Part shown: piece after piece, positions 24,054 through 32,048 of the stretch | Numbering within the stretch: the stretch's first letter is position 1 | How the letters are laid out: the number at the start of each line of letters is the position of its first letter | Source of the DNA: Oscillospiraceae bacterium | GTDB taxonomy: Bacteria > Bacillota > Clostridia > Oscillospirales > Oscillospiraceae | DNA: 64,000 nucleotides | Assembly: GCA_017622995.1 (NCBI GenBank) | Contig: JAGAQA010000053.1 | Location: 21,280 to 85,279, forward strand | Reading direction: 5' to 3' | Notes under the pieces: model-generated | The model's input: the letters and a program-made list of their open reading frames with translations, nothing else | Database searches by the model: none | What the model was told of the DNA's origin: nothing | Made by a program: the position numbers and the translations under genes

Positions 24054-24221
24054 CGAAATCGTTTTCGAAAAATGGCTGTATTTGTCGCATTTCGTAACGA
24101 TAAGCTGTGCATTTTTAACGAAACAGAACCGTGCATTATGTCAAAACATACAAAACACAAAAAGCACACTTGACATTCTGTAGATAAAGTTTATAATGGC
24201 ATTGTAACGAAAACGATTTCG
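24054..24221 (+). promoter_or_regulatory. promoter with two LacI operators before the second LacI gene
   Basis: TTGACA (24170-24175), a 16-base spacer and TATAAT (24192-24197). The operator CGAAAACGATTTCG lies at 24208-24221 just past the -10 box, and its exact reverse complement CGAAATCGTTTTCG is at 24054-24067, 154 bp upstream. The arrangement suggests repression by DNA looping, most simply by the LacI protein encoded next. Confidence 0.8.
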
Positions 24222-24250
24222 AAACAGACGATTTGAAAGAGGCGGTATGA

Positions 24251-25300
24251 ATGCCAACCCTCAGAGACGTGGCCACCGCCTGCGGGGTGTCCCCGGCTAC
24301 GGTCAGCAAGGCACTGAACAATGCCCCTGATGTGGGCCAGGAAACAGCCCAGCGAATTCGTCAGCGGGCCAAGGAATTGGGCTATCACCCCAATGCCGTT
24401 GCCCGGACGCTGAAGACCAATCGCAGTTACAGCATCGGCGTCCTCTTTGAAGACGAGATGCACAGCGGCCTGACCCACGAGTTCTTTTCCAGCGTACTGG
24501 ACGCACTTAAGAACGGCGTGGAGTCAAGAGGCTACGATGTCACGTTCATCAGCAGAAACCTGGGCGCCGCCTCTATGAGCTACCTGGATCACTGCCGTTA
24601 CCGCAATTGCGACGGCGTGGTGATTGCCAACGTGGATTTCCGGGACCCTTCGGTGGCGGAACTGGTTGCCAGCGGCATTCCGGCGGTGACCATCGATTAT
24701 GTGTTCGATGGAACCAGCGCGGTGATGTCCGACAACGCCAGGGGAATGCGGGAGCTGGTTACCTATGTGCACAGCCAGGGCCACAGGGATTTCGCCCTGA
24801 TCCATGGTGAGGAAACGGCGGTGACCAGGGTCCGGATGGCATCCTTCTACAGGACCTGCCGGGATCTTGGCATCACAGTCCGGCCGGATCTGGTAATCAG
24901 AGGACAGTTCAACAATCCCGAAGCTTGCGGCCTGGTAACGAGATCCATTCTGGAGCGCCGGGATCGCCCCACCTGCATTTTTTATCCCGATGACATCGCC
25001 CTCCTGGGCGGCATGACCGAGATTGAACGCTGGGGGCTCCGGATTCCGGAAGACATCAGCGTGGCAGGCTACGATGGGATTAAGCTCAGCCGGTTCCTTC
25101 GCCCGGAGCTTACGACCCTTTGCCAGGATACCCAGGCAATGGGATCTGAGGCGGCAAGACTGCTGACCCAGGCCATTGAGGAAAATAAGGCGTTTATGCC
25201 TCAGGTCGTTATGGTTCCGGGGTCCCTGCAGCCCGGCGGCACCGTGGCAAAGCTCCATTCCCAGAGCACCGGTATTGAAGCCGGGAACAAACGGTACTAA
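24251..25300 (+). CDS. LacI-family transcriptional regulator, sugar-locus type
   Basis: A 349-residue regulator. The HTH is TLRDVATACGVSPATVSKAL, the hinge is NAVARTLKTNRS and the effector domain contains IGVLFEDEMHSGLTHEFFSS and ISVAGYDGIKLSRFLRPEL near 280. It is a clear paralog of the protein at 15234-16232; long runs match (VESRGYDVTFI, TCIF.PDD, TTLCQDTQAMG-like). It lies 46 bp upstream of a sugar-binding lipoprotein gene and is preceded by paired operators, so it probably controls itself and the downstream ABC-YesL-GH3 genes. The inducer is probably an oligosaccharide or its breakdown product. Confidence 0.93.
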   Translation: MPTLRDVATACGVSPATVSKALNNAPDVGQETAQRIRQRAKELGYHPNAVARTLKTNRSYSIGVLFEDEMHSGLTHEFFSSVLDALKNGVESRGYDVTFISRNLGAASMSYLDHCRYRNCDGVVIANVDFRDPSVAELVASGIPAVTIDYVFDGTSAVMSDNARGMRELVTYVHSQGHRDFALIHGEETAVTRVRMASFYRTCRDLGITVRPDLVIRGQFNNPEACGLVTRSILERRDRPTCIFYPDDIALLGGMTEIERWGLRIPEDISVAGYDGIKLSRFLRPELTTLCQDTQAMGSEAARLLTQAIEENKAFMPQVVMVPGSLQPGGTVAKLHSQSTGIEAGNKRY

Positions 25301-25346
25301 GCGCTTTCCAAGCGTTCGGTATAATTAATAACGGAGGATGAACAAA

Positions 25347-26768
25347 ATGAAAAAACTGCTCGCAATGCTCCTGGCTTGTGTGATGGTTTTCGGTCTGTGC
25401 GCTTGCTCCAGCAGCAGCGCTCCCGCTGCCACCCAGGCCCCCGCTGCCGAGGCTCCCAAGGCTGAGGCTCCCGCTGCCGAGGCTCCCGCTGCCGACGGCT
25501 CCAAGGTCACCATCAACGTCATGTCCTTTACCGATGAGGTTCCCGGCATGATCGCCAAGTACATGGAAGCCCATCCCGATGTGGCTGCCAAGTACGATGT
25601 GAACACCACCATCATCGCTACCACTGACGGTCTGTACCAGCCCGCTCTGGACCAGGCTCTGCAGGCCGGCGGCGCTGACGCTCCCGACATCTACTGCGCT
25701 GAGTCCGCTTTCGTTCTGAAGTACTGCCAGGGCGATGCCGCTGAGTTCGCCGCTACTTACGAAGATCTGGGCATCGACGTCGCTGCCGCTACCAAGGCTG
25801 CTGACATCGCTCAGTACACCATCGACATCGGCACCCGTCCCTCCGACGGCAAGCTGGTGGGTCTGGGCTACCAGGCAACCGGCGGCGCCTTCATCTATCG
25901 CCGCTCCATCGCCAAGGACGTTTGGGGTTCCGACGATCCCGCTGTCGTCGCTGAGAAGATCGGCGCCGGCTCCGGCAGCTGGGACAAGTTCTTTGAGGCT
26001 GCTAAGGAACTGAAGGCCAAGGGCTACGCCATTGTTTCCGGTGACGGCGACATCTGGCACGCTGTTGAGAACTCCTCCCCCACCGGCTGGATTGTTGACG
26101 GCGCTCTGAACATCGACCCCGCCCGTGAAGCATTCCTGGATCTGTCCAAGACCCTGATGGACAACGGTTATCACCATGACTCCGTGGACTGGCAGGAAGG
26201 CTGGTTCGCTGACATGAAGAAGGACGGCGGCGTGTTCGGCTTCTACGGCCCCGCTTGGCTGATCAACTACACCATCGCTCCCAACTGCGGCGAAGGCGAC
26301 AACTCCTCCGCTGGCGACTGGGCTGTCTGCGCTCCCAACATCGGCTTCTTCTGGGGCGGCACTTGGGTCCTGGCTGGCAAGACCTGCGTTGGCACCGAGA
26401 AGCAGCAGGTTGTTGCTGACATCATCAAGTGGATCACTCTGGACTGCGATGAGAACTCCCTGCAGTACGCATGGGCAAACGGCACTCTGAATGGCCCTGG
26501 CGGCACCAAGGATACCGTTGCTTCCGGTACCGTTATGGCTATGTCCAATGGCGAGATGGAATTCCTGGGCGGCCAGAACATGTTCGATGTGTTCGTGCCT
26601 GCTAACCAGTACGCCAATGGTAAGAACCTGACCCAGTACGACGAGACCATCAACACCGCTTGGCGTGAGGCTGTCCGTGCTTACACTGCCGGCACCATGA
26701 CTCGTGACGAGGCCATTTCTTCCTTCAAGACCGCTGTCGGCGACAAGCTGGACATCATCGTGAAGTAA
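25347..26768 (+). CDS. sugar ABC transporter substrate-binding lipoprotein
   Basis: A 473-residue extracytoplasmic solute-binding protein of the carbohydrate (CUT1) type. The lipoprotein signal is MKKLLAMLLACVMVFGLCAC with the lipobox LCAC; the cysteine is residue 20. An Ala/Pro/Glu repeat linker follows (APAAEAPKAEAPAAEAP), then the two-lobed binding domain with a Trp-rich C-terminal half. ATG 25347 is favoured over 25338 because GGAGG ends at 25337. Codon use is strongly biased (GCT, AAG, CTG, ATC), as in highly expressed genes. A terminator follows the gene, which would keep permease levels below binder levels. The substrate is inferred to be a beta-glucoside or cello-oligosaccharide from the two GH3 genes downstream. 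Confidence 0.92.
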   Translation: MKKLLAMLLACVMVFGLCACSSSSAPAATQAPAAEAPKAEAPAAEAPAADGSKVTINVMSFTDEVPGMIAKYMEAHPDVAAKYDVNTTIIATTDGLYQPALDQALQAGGADAPDIYCAESAFVLKYCQGDAAEFAATYEDLGIDVAAATKAADIAQYTIDIGTRPSDGKLVGLGYQATGGAFIYRRSIAKDVWGSDDPAVVAEKIGAGSGSWDKFFEAAKELKAKGYAIVSGDGDIWHAVENSSPTGWIVDGALNIDPAREAFLDLSKTLMDNGYHHDSVDWQEGWFADMKKDGGVFGFYGPAWLINYTIAPNCGEGDNSSAGDWAVCAPNIGFFWGGTWVLAGKTCVGTEKQQVVADIIKWITLDCDENSLQYAWANGTLNGPGGTKDTVASGTVMAMSNGEMEFLGGQNMFDVFVPANQYANGKNLTQYDETINTAWREAVRAYTAGTMTRDEAISSFKTAVGDKLDIIVK

Positions 26769-26800
26769 GTAAAGGTTCCCAACCAGTATCCAAACCTTGC

Positions 26801-26831
26801 GGGGGGATAGCAGCCGCTATCCCCCCTTTTT
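26801..26831 (+). terminator. internal terminator after the binding protein
   Basis: GGGGGGATAGC (26801-26811) pairs with GCTATCCCCCC (26816-26826), then TTTTT. Partial read-through here would give the usual excess of binding protein over permeases. Confidence 0.9.
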
Positions 26832-26858
26832 GAAAGGATAGAAGGCCTGAATCCGGGT

Positions 26859-26906
26859 CCGGATAGGAAAAGCAGATCGGAGTTCCGGTCTTTTTTTCCT
26901 ATCCGG
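26859..26906 (+). other. second long hairpin before the permease genes
   Basis: CCGGATAGGAAAA (26859-26871) pairs with TTTTCCTATCCGG (26894-26906); an inner stem AGATCGG/CCGGTCT adds to it. There is no T-run after it, so it may stabilise the upstream or downstream message or regulate read-through. Confidence 0.6.
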
Positions 26907-26944
26907 TCCGCGGAGCAAAATCCATTCCGAGGAGCGCAAGAACC

Positions 26945-27856
26945 ATGGAAAACACAAAAAAACACGGCTTTAGCTATGCAAAGTATGGCTACTTGTTCAG
27001 CATCCCCTTTGTTGTGATCTTTCTGATCTTCCACCTGTATCCCACCATCAATACTGCGATTTTGGGCTTTACCGACTGCAAGGGCCTGGGCAACACCACC
27101 TGGCACTTCCTGCAGGGCGATATTTTCCGGAACTTCAAGACCGTTCTGGCCAGCGATACCTTCCGCCTTGCCCTGAAGAACACCCTTGTTCTGTGGATTG
27201 TCAACTTTATCCCCCAGATGTGTCTGGCACTGCTGCTGACGGCCTGGTTCACCAGCCGCCGGAACAAAATCAGAGGCCAGGGCTTCTTTAAGGTTGTCTT
27301 CTACATGCCCAATATCATCACCGCGGCAACCGTGGCCATCCTGTTCAATGCCCTGTTTGCCTACCCCAAGGGCCCCGTTAACGACCTGCTGGTATCCTGG
27401 GGCATTCTGGAAAATTCCTTTAACTTCCAGGTGAGCCAGACGGCAGCCCGGCTGACCGTTTCCTTCATCCAGTTCTGGATGTGGTATGGCTATACCATGA
27501 TCATCCTGATTTCCGGCGTTCTGGGCATCAACCCCGAGATCTTCGAGGCTGCCGAAATCGACGGCGCCAACAACTGGCAGATGTTCTGGCAGATCACCAT
27601 TCCCAATCTGAAGACCATCATGATCTACACCCTGATCACCTCCATGATCGGTGGTTTGAGCATGTACGATATTCCCAAGATGTACCTGGCCGGCGGCCCC
27701 AACCGCGCCACCACCACTGTCAGCGTATTCATCTACGACCAGGCCTTTGCCGGCAGCTACATGTACAACCGTGCCGCGGCAGCGTCCATGATCCTGTTCC
27801 TGATCATTGCCGCCTGCTCCGCAGTTGTGTTCTACATGATGCGGGATAAAGACTGA
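26945..27856 (+). CDS. sugar ABC transporter permease (MalF-type)
   Basis: A 303-residue inner-membrane protein with six hydrophobic segments (YLFSIPFVVIFLIFHLYPTI is the first). The EAA loop that contacts the ATPase is EAAEIDGANNWQMFWQITIP (near 203). It pairs with the next gene, 14 bp away, to form the CUT1 permease heterodimer. No ATPase gene is in the locus; such systems in Firmicutes commonly share a MsmK-type ATPase encoded elsewhere. Confidence 0.95.
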   Translation: MENTKKHGFSYAKYGYLFSIPFVVIFLIFHLYPTINTAILGFTDCKGLGNTTWHFLQGDIFRNFKTVLASDTFRLALKNTLVLWIVNFIPQMCLALLLTAWFTSRRNKIRGQGFFKVVFYMPNIITAATVAILFNALFAYPKGPVNDLLVSWGILENSFNFQVSQTAARLTVSFIQFWMWYGYTMIILISGVLGINPEIFEAAEIDGANNWQMFWQITIPNLKTIMIYTLITSMIGGLSMYDIPKMYLAGGPNRATTTVSVFIYDQAFAGSYMYNRAAAASMILFLIIAACSAVVFYMMRDKD

Positions 27857-27870
27857 GAGGAGGCTATCTT

Positions 27871-28722
27871 ATGTCTAGATTACATAGCCGTAAAGAAAAT
27901 CCCGTCGTAAAGACGCTGATTTACATCGTTCTGATTTTCCTGACCATTTTGAGCCTGTTCCCCTTTGTCATCATGGTCGTGAACTCCACCCGGAATACCC
28001 CTGAGATTCAGACCCACGCCGTTTCTCTGATTCCCTCCAAGTATCTGCTTCAGAACTGGGCAGTGTTCGGCGGCAAGACCTTTAACCCCGGCCGTGGTTT
28101 CATGAACTCCTTCATTATCTCTGCCGGCGCTACAATTTGCACCGTTTACTTCTCCACTCTGACCGCCTATGCGCTGGTTGCCTACCGCTGGAAGATGCGG
28201 GACGCGTTCCTGACGCTGATTCTGTGCGTCATGATGATTCCTCCCACGGTTACCTCCATCGGTACCTATCAGTTCATGTACAAGATCGGTATGACAAACA
28301 ACCTGCTGGCGCTGATTATACCTGCCATTGCGGCGCCGTCCTCTGTGTTTTTCATGCGTCAGTTCATGCTGGCATCCCTGCCTCTGGAGCTGCTGGATTC
28401 CGCCAGAATCGACGGCTCCAAGGAGTTCCGCACCTTCAACCAGATTGCCATGCCCATCATGAAGCCCGCTATGGCCACCCAGGCGATCTTCTGCTTCGTC
28501 AACAGCTGGAATCAGCTGTTCCTGCCCAGCATTCTGCTGACCAGAAATGAGCTGTACACCATGCCCATCATGGTATCCCAGCTGAAGGGTGACATCTACA
28601 AGGTTGAGTACGGCGCGGTTTACCTGGGCCTGACCCTGACCGTTCTGCCCCTGTTCATCATCTACTTTGCACTGTCTAAGTACATCATTGCCGGTGTCGC
28701 GTTGGGTGGCGTGAAAGGATGA
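27871..28722 (+). CDS. sugar ABC transporter permease (MalG-type)
   Basis: A 283-residue membrane protein with six hydrophobic segments; the EAA loop is LDSARIDGSKEFRTFNQIAM followed by PIMKP (near 185). GAGAGGAGG precedes the ATG. It ends in the ATGA overlap with the YesL gene (28719-28722). It forms the carbohydrate channel with the preceding permease. Confidence 0.95.
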   Translation: MSRLHSRKENPVVKTLIYIVLIFLTILSLFPFVIMVVNSTRNTPEIQTHAVSLIPSKYLLQNWAVFGGKTFNPGRGFMNSFIISAGATICTVYFSTLTAYALVAYRWKMRDAFLTLILCVMMIPPTVTSIGTYQFMYKIGMTNNLLALIIPAIAAPSSVFFMRQFMLASLPLELLDSARIDGSKEFRTFNQIAMPIMKPAMATQAIFCFVNSWNQLFLPSILLTRNELYTMPIMVSQLKGDIYKVEYGAVYLGLTLTVLPLFIIYFALSKYIIAGVALGGVKG

Positions 28723-29405
28723 GATGGGAAGCGAAGTATCCGTTCCTGGCAAAAATCGTGGACGGACTTCGGTTTCTGGGAGACCTTTTAGCGGTGAATC
28801 TGCTGTGGCTGTTTACGTCACTGCCGATTGTCACCGTCGGAGCCGCAAGCAGCGCAGCTTATGCTGTGCTGCTTCGGTATGTCCGGGAGGGAGATGTCCC
28901 GATACTGAAGACTTATTTTCAATCCTTAAGGGAGAACTTCTTACAGGCAACGGCGCTGTGGCTGATTTCCATTGCCATGGCCTTTGTGGTGTATGTGGAC
29001 TGGCGGTTTGCAGGAACTATGGAGGGCAGTTTGCATACCCTGTATCTGGCCCTTTCTGTGGTGCTCTGCGCCGCCATCGCGGTGATGCTCACCCTGGCCA
29101 TCCCCATTCAGTCCTACTACCGCAACAGCCTGAAGAACATCATCAAGAATGCCTTCGCCATGGCATTCTGCGCCCCGGGCTGGATGCTGCTGATCTGGCT
29201 GGTTTGGGCGGCTTTGGCGGCCTTTTGCCTGCTGGTGCCCTTCAACATCGTGCTCAGCGCAGGATCCCTTTTCATTATGTGGGGGTTTTCCATCCCGGCA
29301 TGGCTTGCCAGCAAAATCACACTGCGGATTTTCCGCATTTTTGACCCCAACCTGAAAAAAACGGAGGAGACAAATGAATCGAGCGGAAGCGAAGAAGAAA
29401 GCTGA
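28719..29405 (+). CDS. YesL-like membrane protein (DUF624)
   Basis: A 228-residue protein with about five membrane segments (LLAVNLLWLFTSLPIVTVGA; LYLALSVVLCAAIAVMLTLA). The N-terminal pattern (FLGDLLAVNLLWLFTSLPIV) is the DUF624/YesL signature. These proteins occur beside CUT1 sugar transporters of Firmicutes but have no settled function. The start overlaps the permease stop by four bases, and the end overlaps the GH3 start by 32 bp, so it is embedded in the operon. The C-terminal tail is short and very acidic (ESSGSEEES). Confidence 0.88.
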   Translation: MRWEAKYPFLAKIVDGLRFLGDLLAVNLLWLFTSLPIVTVGAASSAAYAVLLRYVREGDVPILKTYFQSLRENFLQATALWLISIAMAFVVYVDWRFAGTMEGSLHTLYLALSVVLCAAIAVMLTLAIPIQSYYRNSLKNIIKNAFAMAFCAPGWMLLIWLVWAALAAFCLLVPFNIVLSAGSLFIMWGFSIPAWLASKITLRIFRIFDPNLKKTEETNESSGSEEES

Positions 29406-31458
29406 AGCCTTGGTTGCCCAGATGGATGTTCTGGAGGCCGCCAGCCAGCTGCGCTTTGATGCACCGGCCATTGACCGGCTGGGCATCCCCGAATATAACT
29501 GGTGGAACGAAGCCCTCCACGGTGTTGCCCGGGGCGGTACGGCAACCAGCTTCCCCCAGGCCATCGCCATGGCTGCCGCCTTTGACGAGGACCTGATCCG
29601 CCGTCTGGGCGATGTGGCAGCCACCGAGGGCCGGGCCAAGTATAACGCACTGGCCCCCAAGGGTGACCGGGACATCTACCACGGCCTGACCTTCTGGAGC
29701 CCCAATATCAATATTTTCCGTGACCCCCGCTGGGGCCGGGGCCACGAGACCTACGGCGAAGACCCCTACCTGACTACGGTTTTGGGCAAGGCGTACATCC
29801 GTGGTTTGCAGGGCCAGGGGGAGTATCTGAAAACCGCTGCCTGCGCCAAGCATTTTGCGGTTCATTCCGGCCCCGAGGCGCTGCGCCACAGCTTCAATGT
29901 GGATATTTCCCGGAGGGATATGGAGGACACCTACCTGCCTGCCTTTGAAGCGGCGGTTAAGGAAGCGGACGTGGAGTCCGTCATGGGTGCCTACAACGCC
30001 GTCAACGGCGCTCCCTGCAACGGAAGCACCGAGCTGCTGAAGGATATTCTTCGGGAGGAGTGGGGGTTCCAGGGCCATGTGGTGTCCGACTGCTGGGCAG
30101 TCCGGGACTTCCACGAAAACCACCATGTAACCGATACCCCTGCTGAGTCCACCGCCATGGCGCTGAAAGCCGGCTGTGACCTGAACTGCGGCTGTACCTA
30201 TCGCTGCCTGATCACCGCTCTGCACCAGGGGCTGGTGACGGAGGAAGACATCCGCAAGGCCGCCGTCCGGCTGTTCACCACCCGGTATCTGCTGGGCATT
30301 ATGGAGGGCCAGCACACCGACTTCGATGAAATTCCCTACAGCGTCGTTGAATGCGGGGAGCACCTGGCAACCGCCCGGGAGGCGGCGGAGAAGGGCTGTG
30401 TGTTGCTGAAAAACAACGGCATCCTGCCTTTGGACAAGAGCAAGCTCAGAACCGTTGCGGTGGTTGGCCCCAACGCGGACAGCCGGGTGGCCCTCATCGG
30501 CAACTACCATGGCACCGCCAGCCGTTACACTACCGTTCTGGAGGGCATTCAGGACGAGTTGGGCCAGGAGGTACGGGTGCTCTATTCTCAGGGCTGCCAC
30601 CTGTTCAAGGATCGTGTAGAGAATCTGGGCAAGCCCGATGACCGTCTGGCGGAGGCCGTGACGGTAACGGAGCTGGCGGATGTAACCGTGCTGGTGCTGG
30701 GCCTGGACGAAACCCTGGAGGGCGAGGAAGGGGACACCGGCAACGCCGATGCCTCCGGAGATAAGCTGAGCCTGCTGCTGCCGGAACCCCAGCGGAAGCT
30801 GGCGGATGCGGTGCTTGCCACCGGCAAGCCTGTGATCCTGTGCCTGATGGCCGGTTCCTCCATCGACATTTCCGCCATTGCGGATAAGTGCGCCGGTGTG
30901 CTGCTGCTGTGGTATCCCGGCGCCCAGGGCGGAAAGACCGCTGCCGACATACTCTTCGGCAGGGTGTCTCCCTCCGGCAAGCTGCCCGTGACCTTCTATC
31001 ACAATGAAGATCTGGAGAAAATGCCCCCCTTCGAGGATTACACCATGAAGAACCGAACCTACCGGTATTTCGAGTCCCCGCCTCTGTATCCCTTCGGATA
31101 CGGCCTGACCTACGGCGATGTGACGGTCACTGCAGCCGGGAAATGCGGCCAGGGCATCCGGGCCACCCTTTGCAATTCCGGTTCCCGGGACACGGAAGAG
31201 GTGGTTCAGGTGTATGTCCAGAACGAAGGAAGCACCCTGACACCCAGAAATCCCCGGCTGTGCGCCTTCCGGAGAGTGGCGGTTCCCGCCGGACAGACGG
31301 TTTCCGTGGAGCTGATCCCCGATGCCAGAACCCTGCTGGCAGTGGATGCCGACGGCAAACGGATCGAAGACGGCACCCCTGTCTTCTATGTGGGCCTGGG
31401 ACAGCCGGATCCGCGCACCAGGCAGCTTACCGGAAAGAAATCCATTCCGGTGAAGTAA
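29374..31458 (+). CDS. glycoside hydrolase family 3 (beta-xylosidase/beta-glucosidase type)
   Basis: A 694-residue exo-glycosidase without signal peptide. The N-terminal TIM barrel has YNWWNEALHGVARG (near 45), KHFAVHSGPEALRHSFN (near 163) and the nucleophile aspartate in HVVSDCWAVRD (near 232). The second alpha/beta domain (ENGCVLLKNNGILPL-type, near 345) and C-terminal fibronectin-like domain (GYGLTYGDVTV; EEVVQVYVQNEGS) follow in standard order. The WNEALHG and HSGPE..RHSFN pattern is common among GH3 beta-xylosidases, so xylo-oligosaccharides are as likely as cello-oligosaccharides. GGAGGAG lies upstream of ATG 29374. It is the last gene of the ABC operon and would act on imported oligosaccharides. 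Confidence 0.92.
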   Translation: MNRAEAKKKAEALVAQMDVLEAASQLRFDAPAIDRLGIPEYNWWNEALHGVARGGTATSFPQAIAMAAAFDEDLIRRLGDVAATEGRAKYNALAPKGDRDIYHGLTFWSPNINIFRDPRWGRGHETYGEDPYLTTVLGKAYIRGLQGQGEYLKTAACAKHFAVHSGPEALRHSFNVDISRRDMEDTYLPAFEAAVKEADVESVMGAYNAVNGAPCNGSTELLKDILREEWGFQGHVVSDCWAVRDFHENHHVTDTPAESTAMALKAGCDLNCGCTYRCLITALHQGLVTEEDIRKAAVRLFTTRYLLGIMEGQHTDFDEIPYSVVECGEHLATAREAAEKGCVLLKNNGILPLDKSKLRTVAVVGPNADSRVALIGNYHGTASRYTTVLEGIQDELGQEVRVLYSQGCHLFKDRVENLGKPDDRLAEAVTVTELADVTVLVLGLDETLEGEEGDTGNADASGDKLSLLLPEPQRKLADAVLATGKPVILCLMAGSSIDISAIADKCAGVLLLWYPGAQGGKTAADILFGRVSPSGKLPVTFYHNEDLEKMPPFEDYTMKNRTYRYFESPPLYPFGYGLTYGDVTVTAAGKCGQGIRATLCNSGSRDTEEVVQVYVQNEGSTLTPRNPRLCAFRRVAVPAGQTVSVELIPDARTLLAVDADGKRIEDGTPVFYVGLGQPDPRTRQLTGKKSIPVK

Positions 31459-31463
31459 ACAGA

Positions 31464-31497
31464 AAAGGGCTGCCCCGCACAAAAACGGGACAGCCCT
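31464..31497. terminator. bidirectional terminator between GH3 and mgtC
   Basis: AAGGGCTGCCCCG (31465-31477) pairs, with one G-U, with CGGGACAGCCCTT around ACAAAAA. It follows the GH3 stop directly and serves the convergent mgtC-like gene; Ts follow in both directions. Confidence 0.8.
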
Positions 31498-31512
31498 TAT
31501 TGCAATGGTTCC

Positions 31513-31926
31513 TCAGTTTTCCTTGTGGGGGAAATGCTCCAACAGGACAATGAGCACGGTGGTAAAACCGGCCACGATGTACATACCGGCTCCCACCGTC
31601 AGGCCGATGGCAACGGTGGCCAGCAGCCCTGCGGAGGTGGTGAGCCCCACGGTTTCCTTGTGGTCGGCCCGGATGATGCCGATGCCCAGAAAACCGAAGG
31701 AGGTGATCACCCCGGCGGCAATCCGGGAGGCATCCACCCGCATGGTGTCCATCACATCCGCGAAGCCGTACTTGGACAGAATCATCATCAGCGCCGAGCT
31801 GGCGGCGATGATCATATGGGTCCGCAGGCCCGCCCGCTTGCCGTGGCGCTCCCGCTCCCAGCCGATCAGAGCGCCGCAGGCCACGGCGGCCAGAATCCGC
31901 AGGGTATATAGGAGTTCTTGCATCAT
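31513..31926 (-). CDS. MgtC/SapB-family membrane protein
   Basis: A 137-residue integral membrane protein with four or five hydrophobic segments. The MgtC/SapB signature is clear: ALIGWERERHGKRAGLRTHM (near 20-40) and GVITSFGFLGIGIIRADH (near 72-90). It consists of the membrane domain only, lacking the C-terminal cytoplasmic domain of longer MgtC proteins. GGGAGG precedes ATG 31926. It is convergent with the GH3 operon and diverges from the second GH3 gene, so it is not obviously part of the sugar locus. Family members are linked to growth at low magnesium and to envelope stress; the role here is unknown. Confidence 0.9.
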   Translation of the reverse strand: MMQELLYTLRILAAVACGALIGWERERHGKRAGLRTHMIIAASSALMMILSKYGFADVMDTMRVDASRIAAGVITSFGFLGIGIIRADHKETVGLTTSAGLLATVAIGLTVGAGMYIVAGFTTVLIVLLEHFPHKEN

Positions 31927-32048
31927 TGGGGAACCTCCCTTCCGGAATTCATTACTTACAATTTACCACATTTTTACGAAAATGGCAATGGAAAGACGAA
32001 GAAACCTCTTCCCAATCTATGGGGGAAACCATCATAAGGAGACAAACA

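Noticed and set aside
25301-25330. A separate promoter for the sugar-binding lipoprotein (TATAAT at 25320)
   Set aside because: No -35 box at the right distance, and the start point would fall on the ribosome site; co-transcription with the LacI gene or an upstream promoter is more likely.
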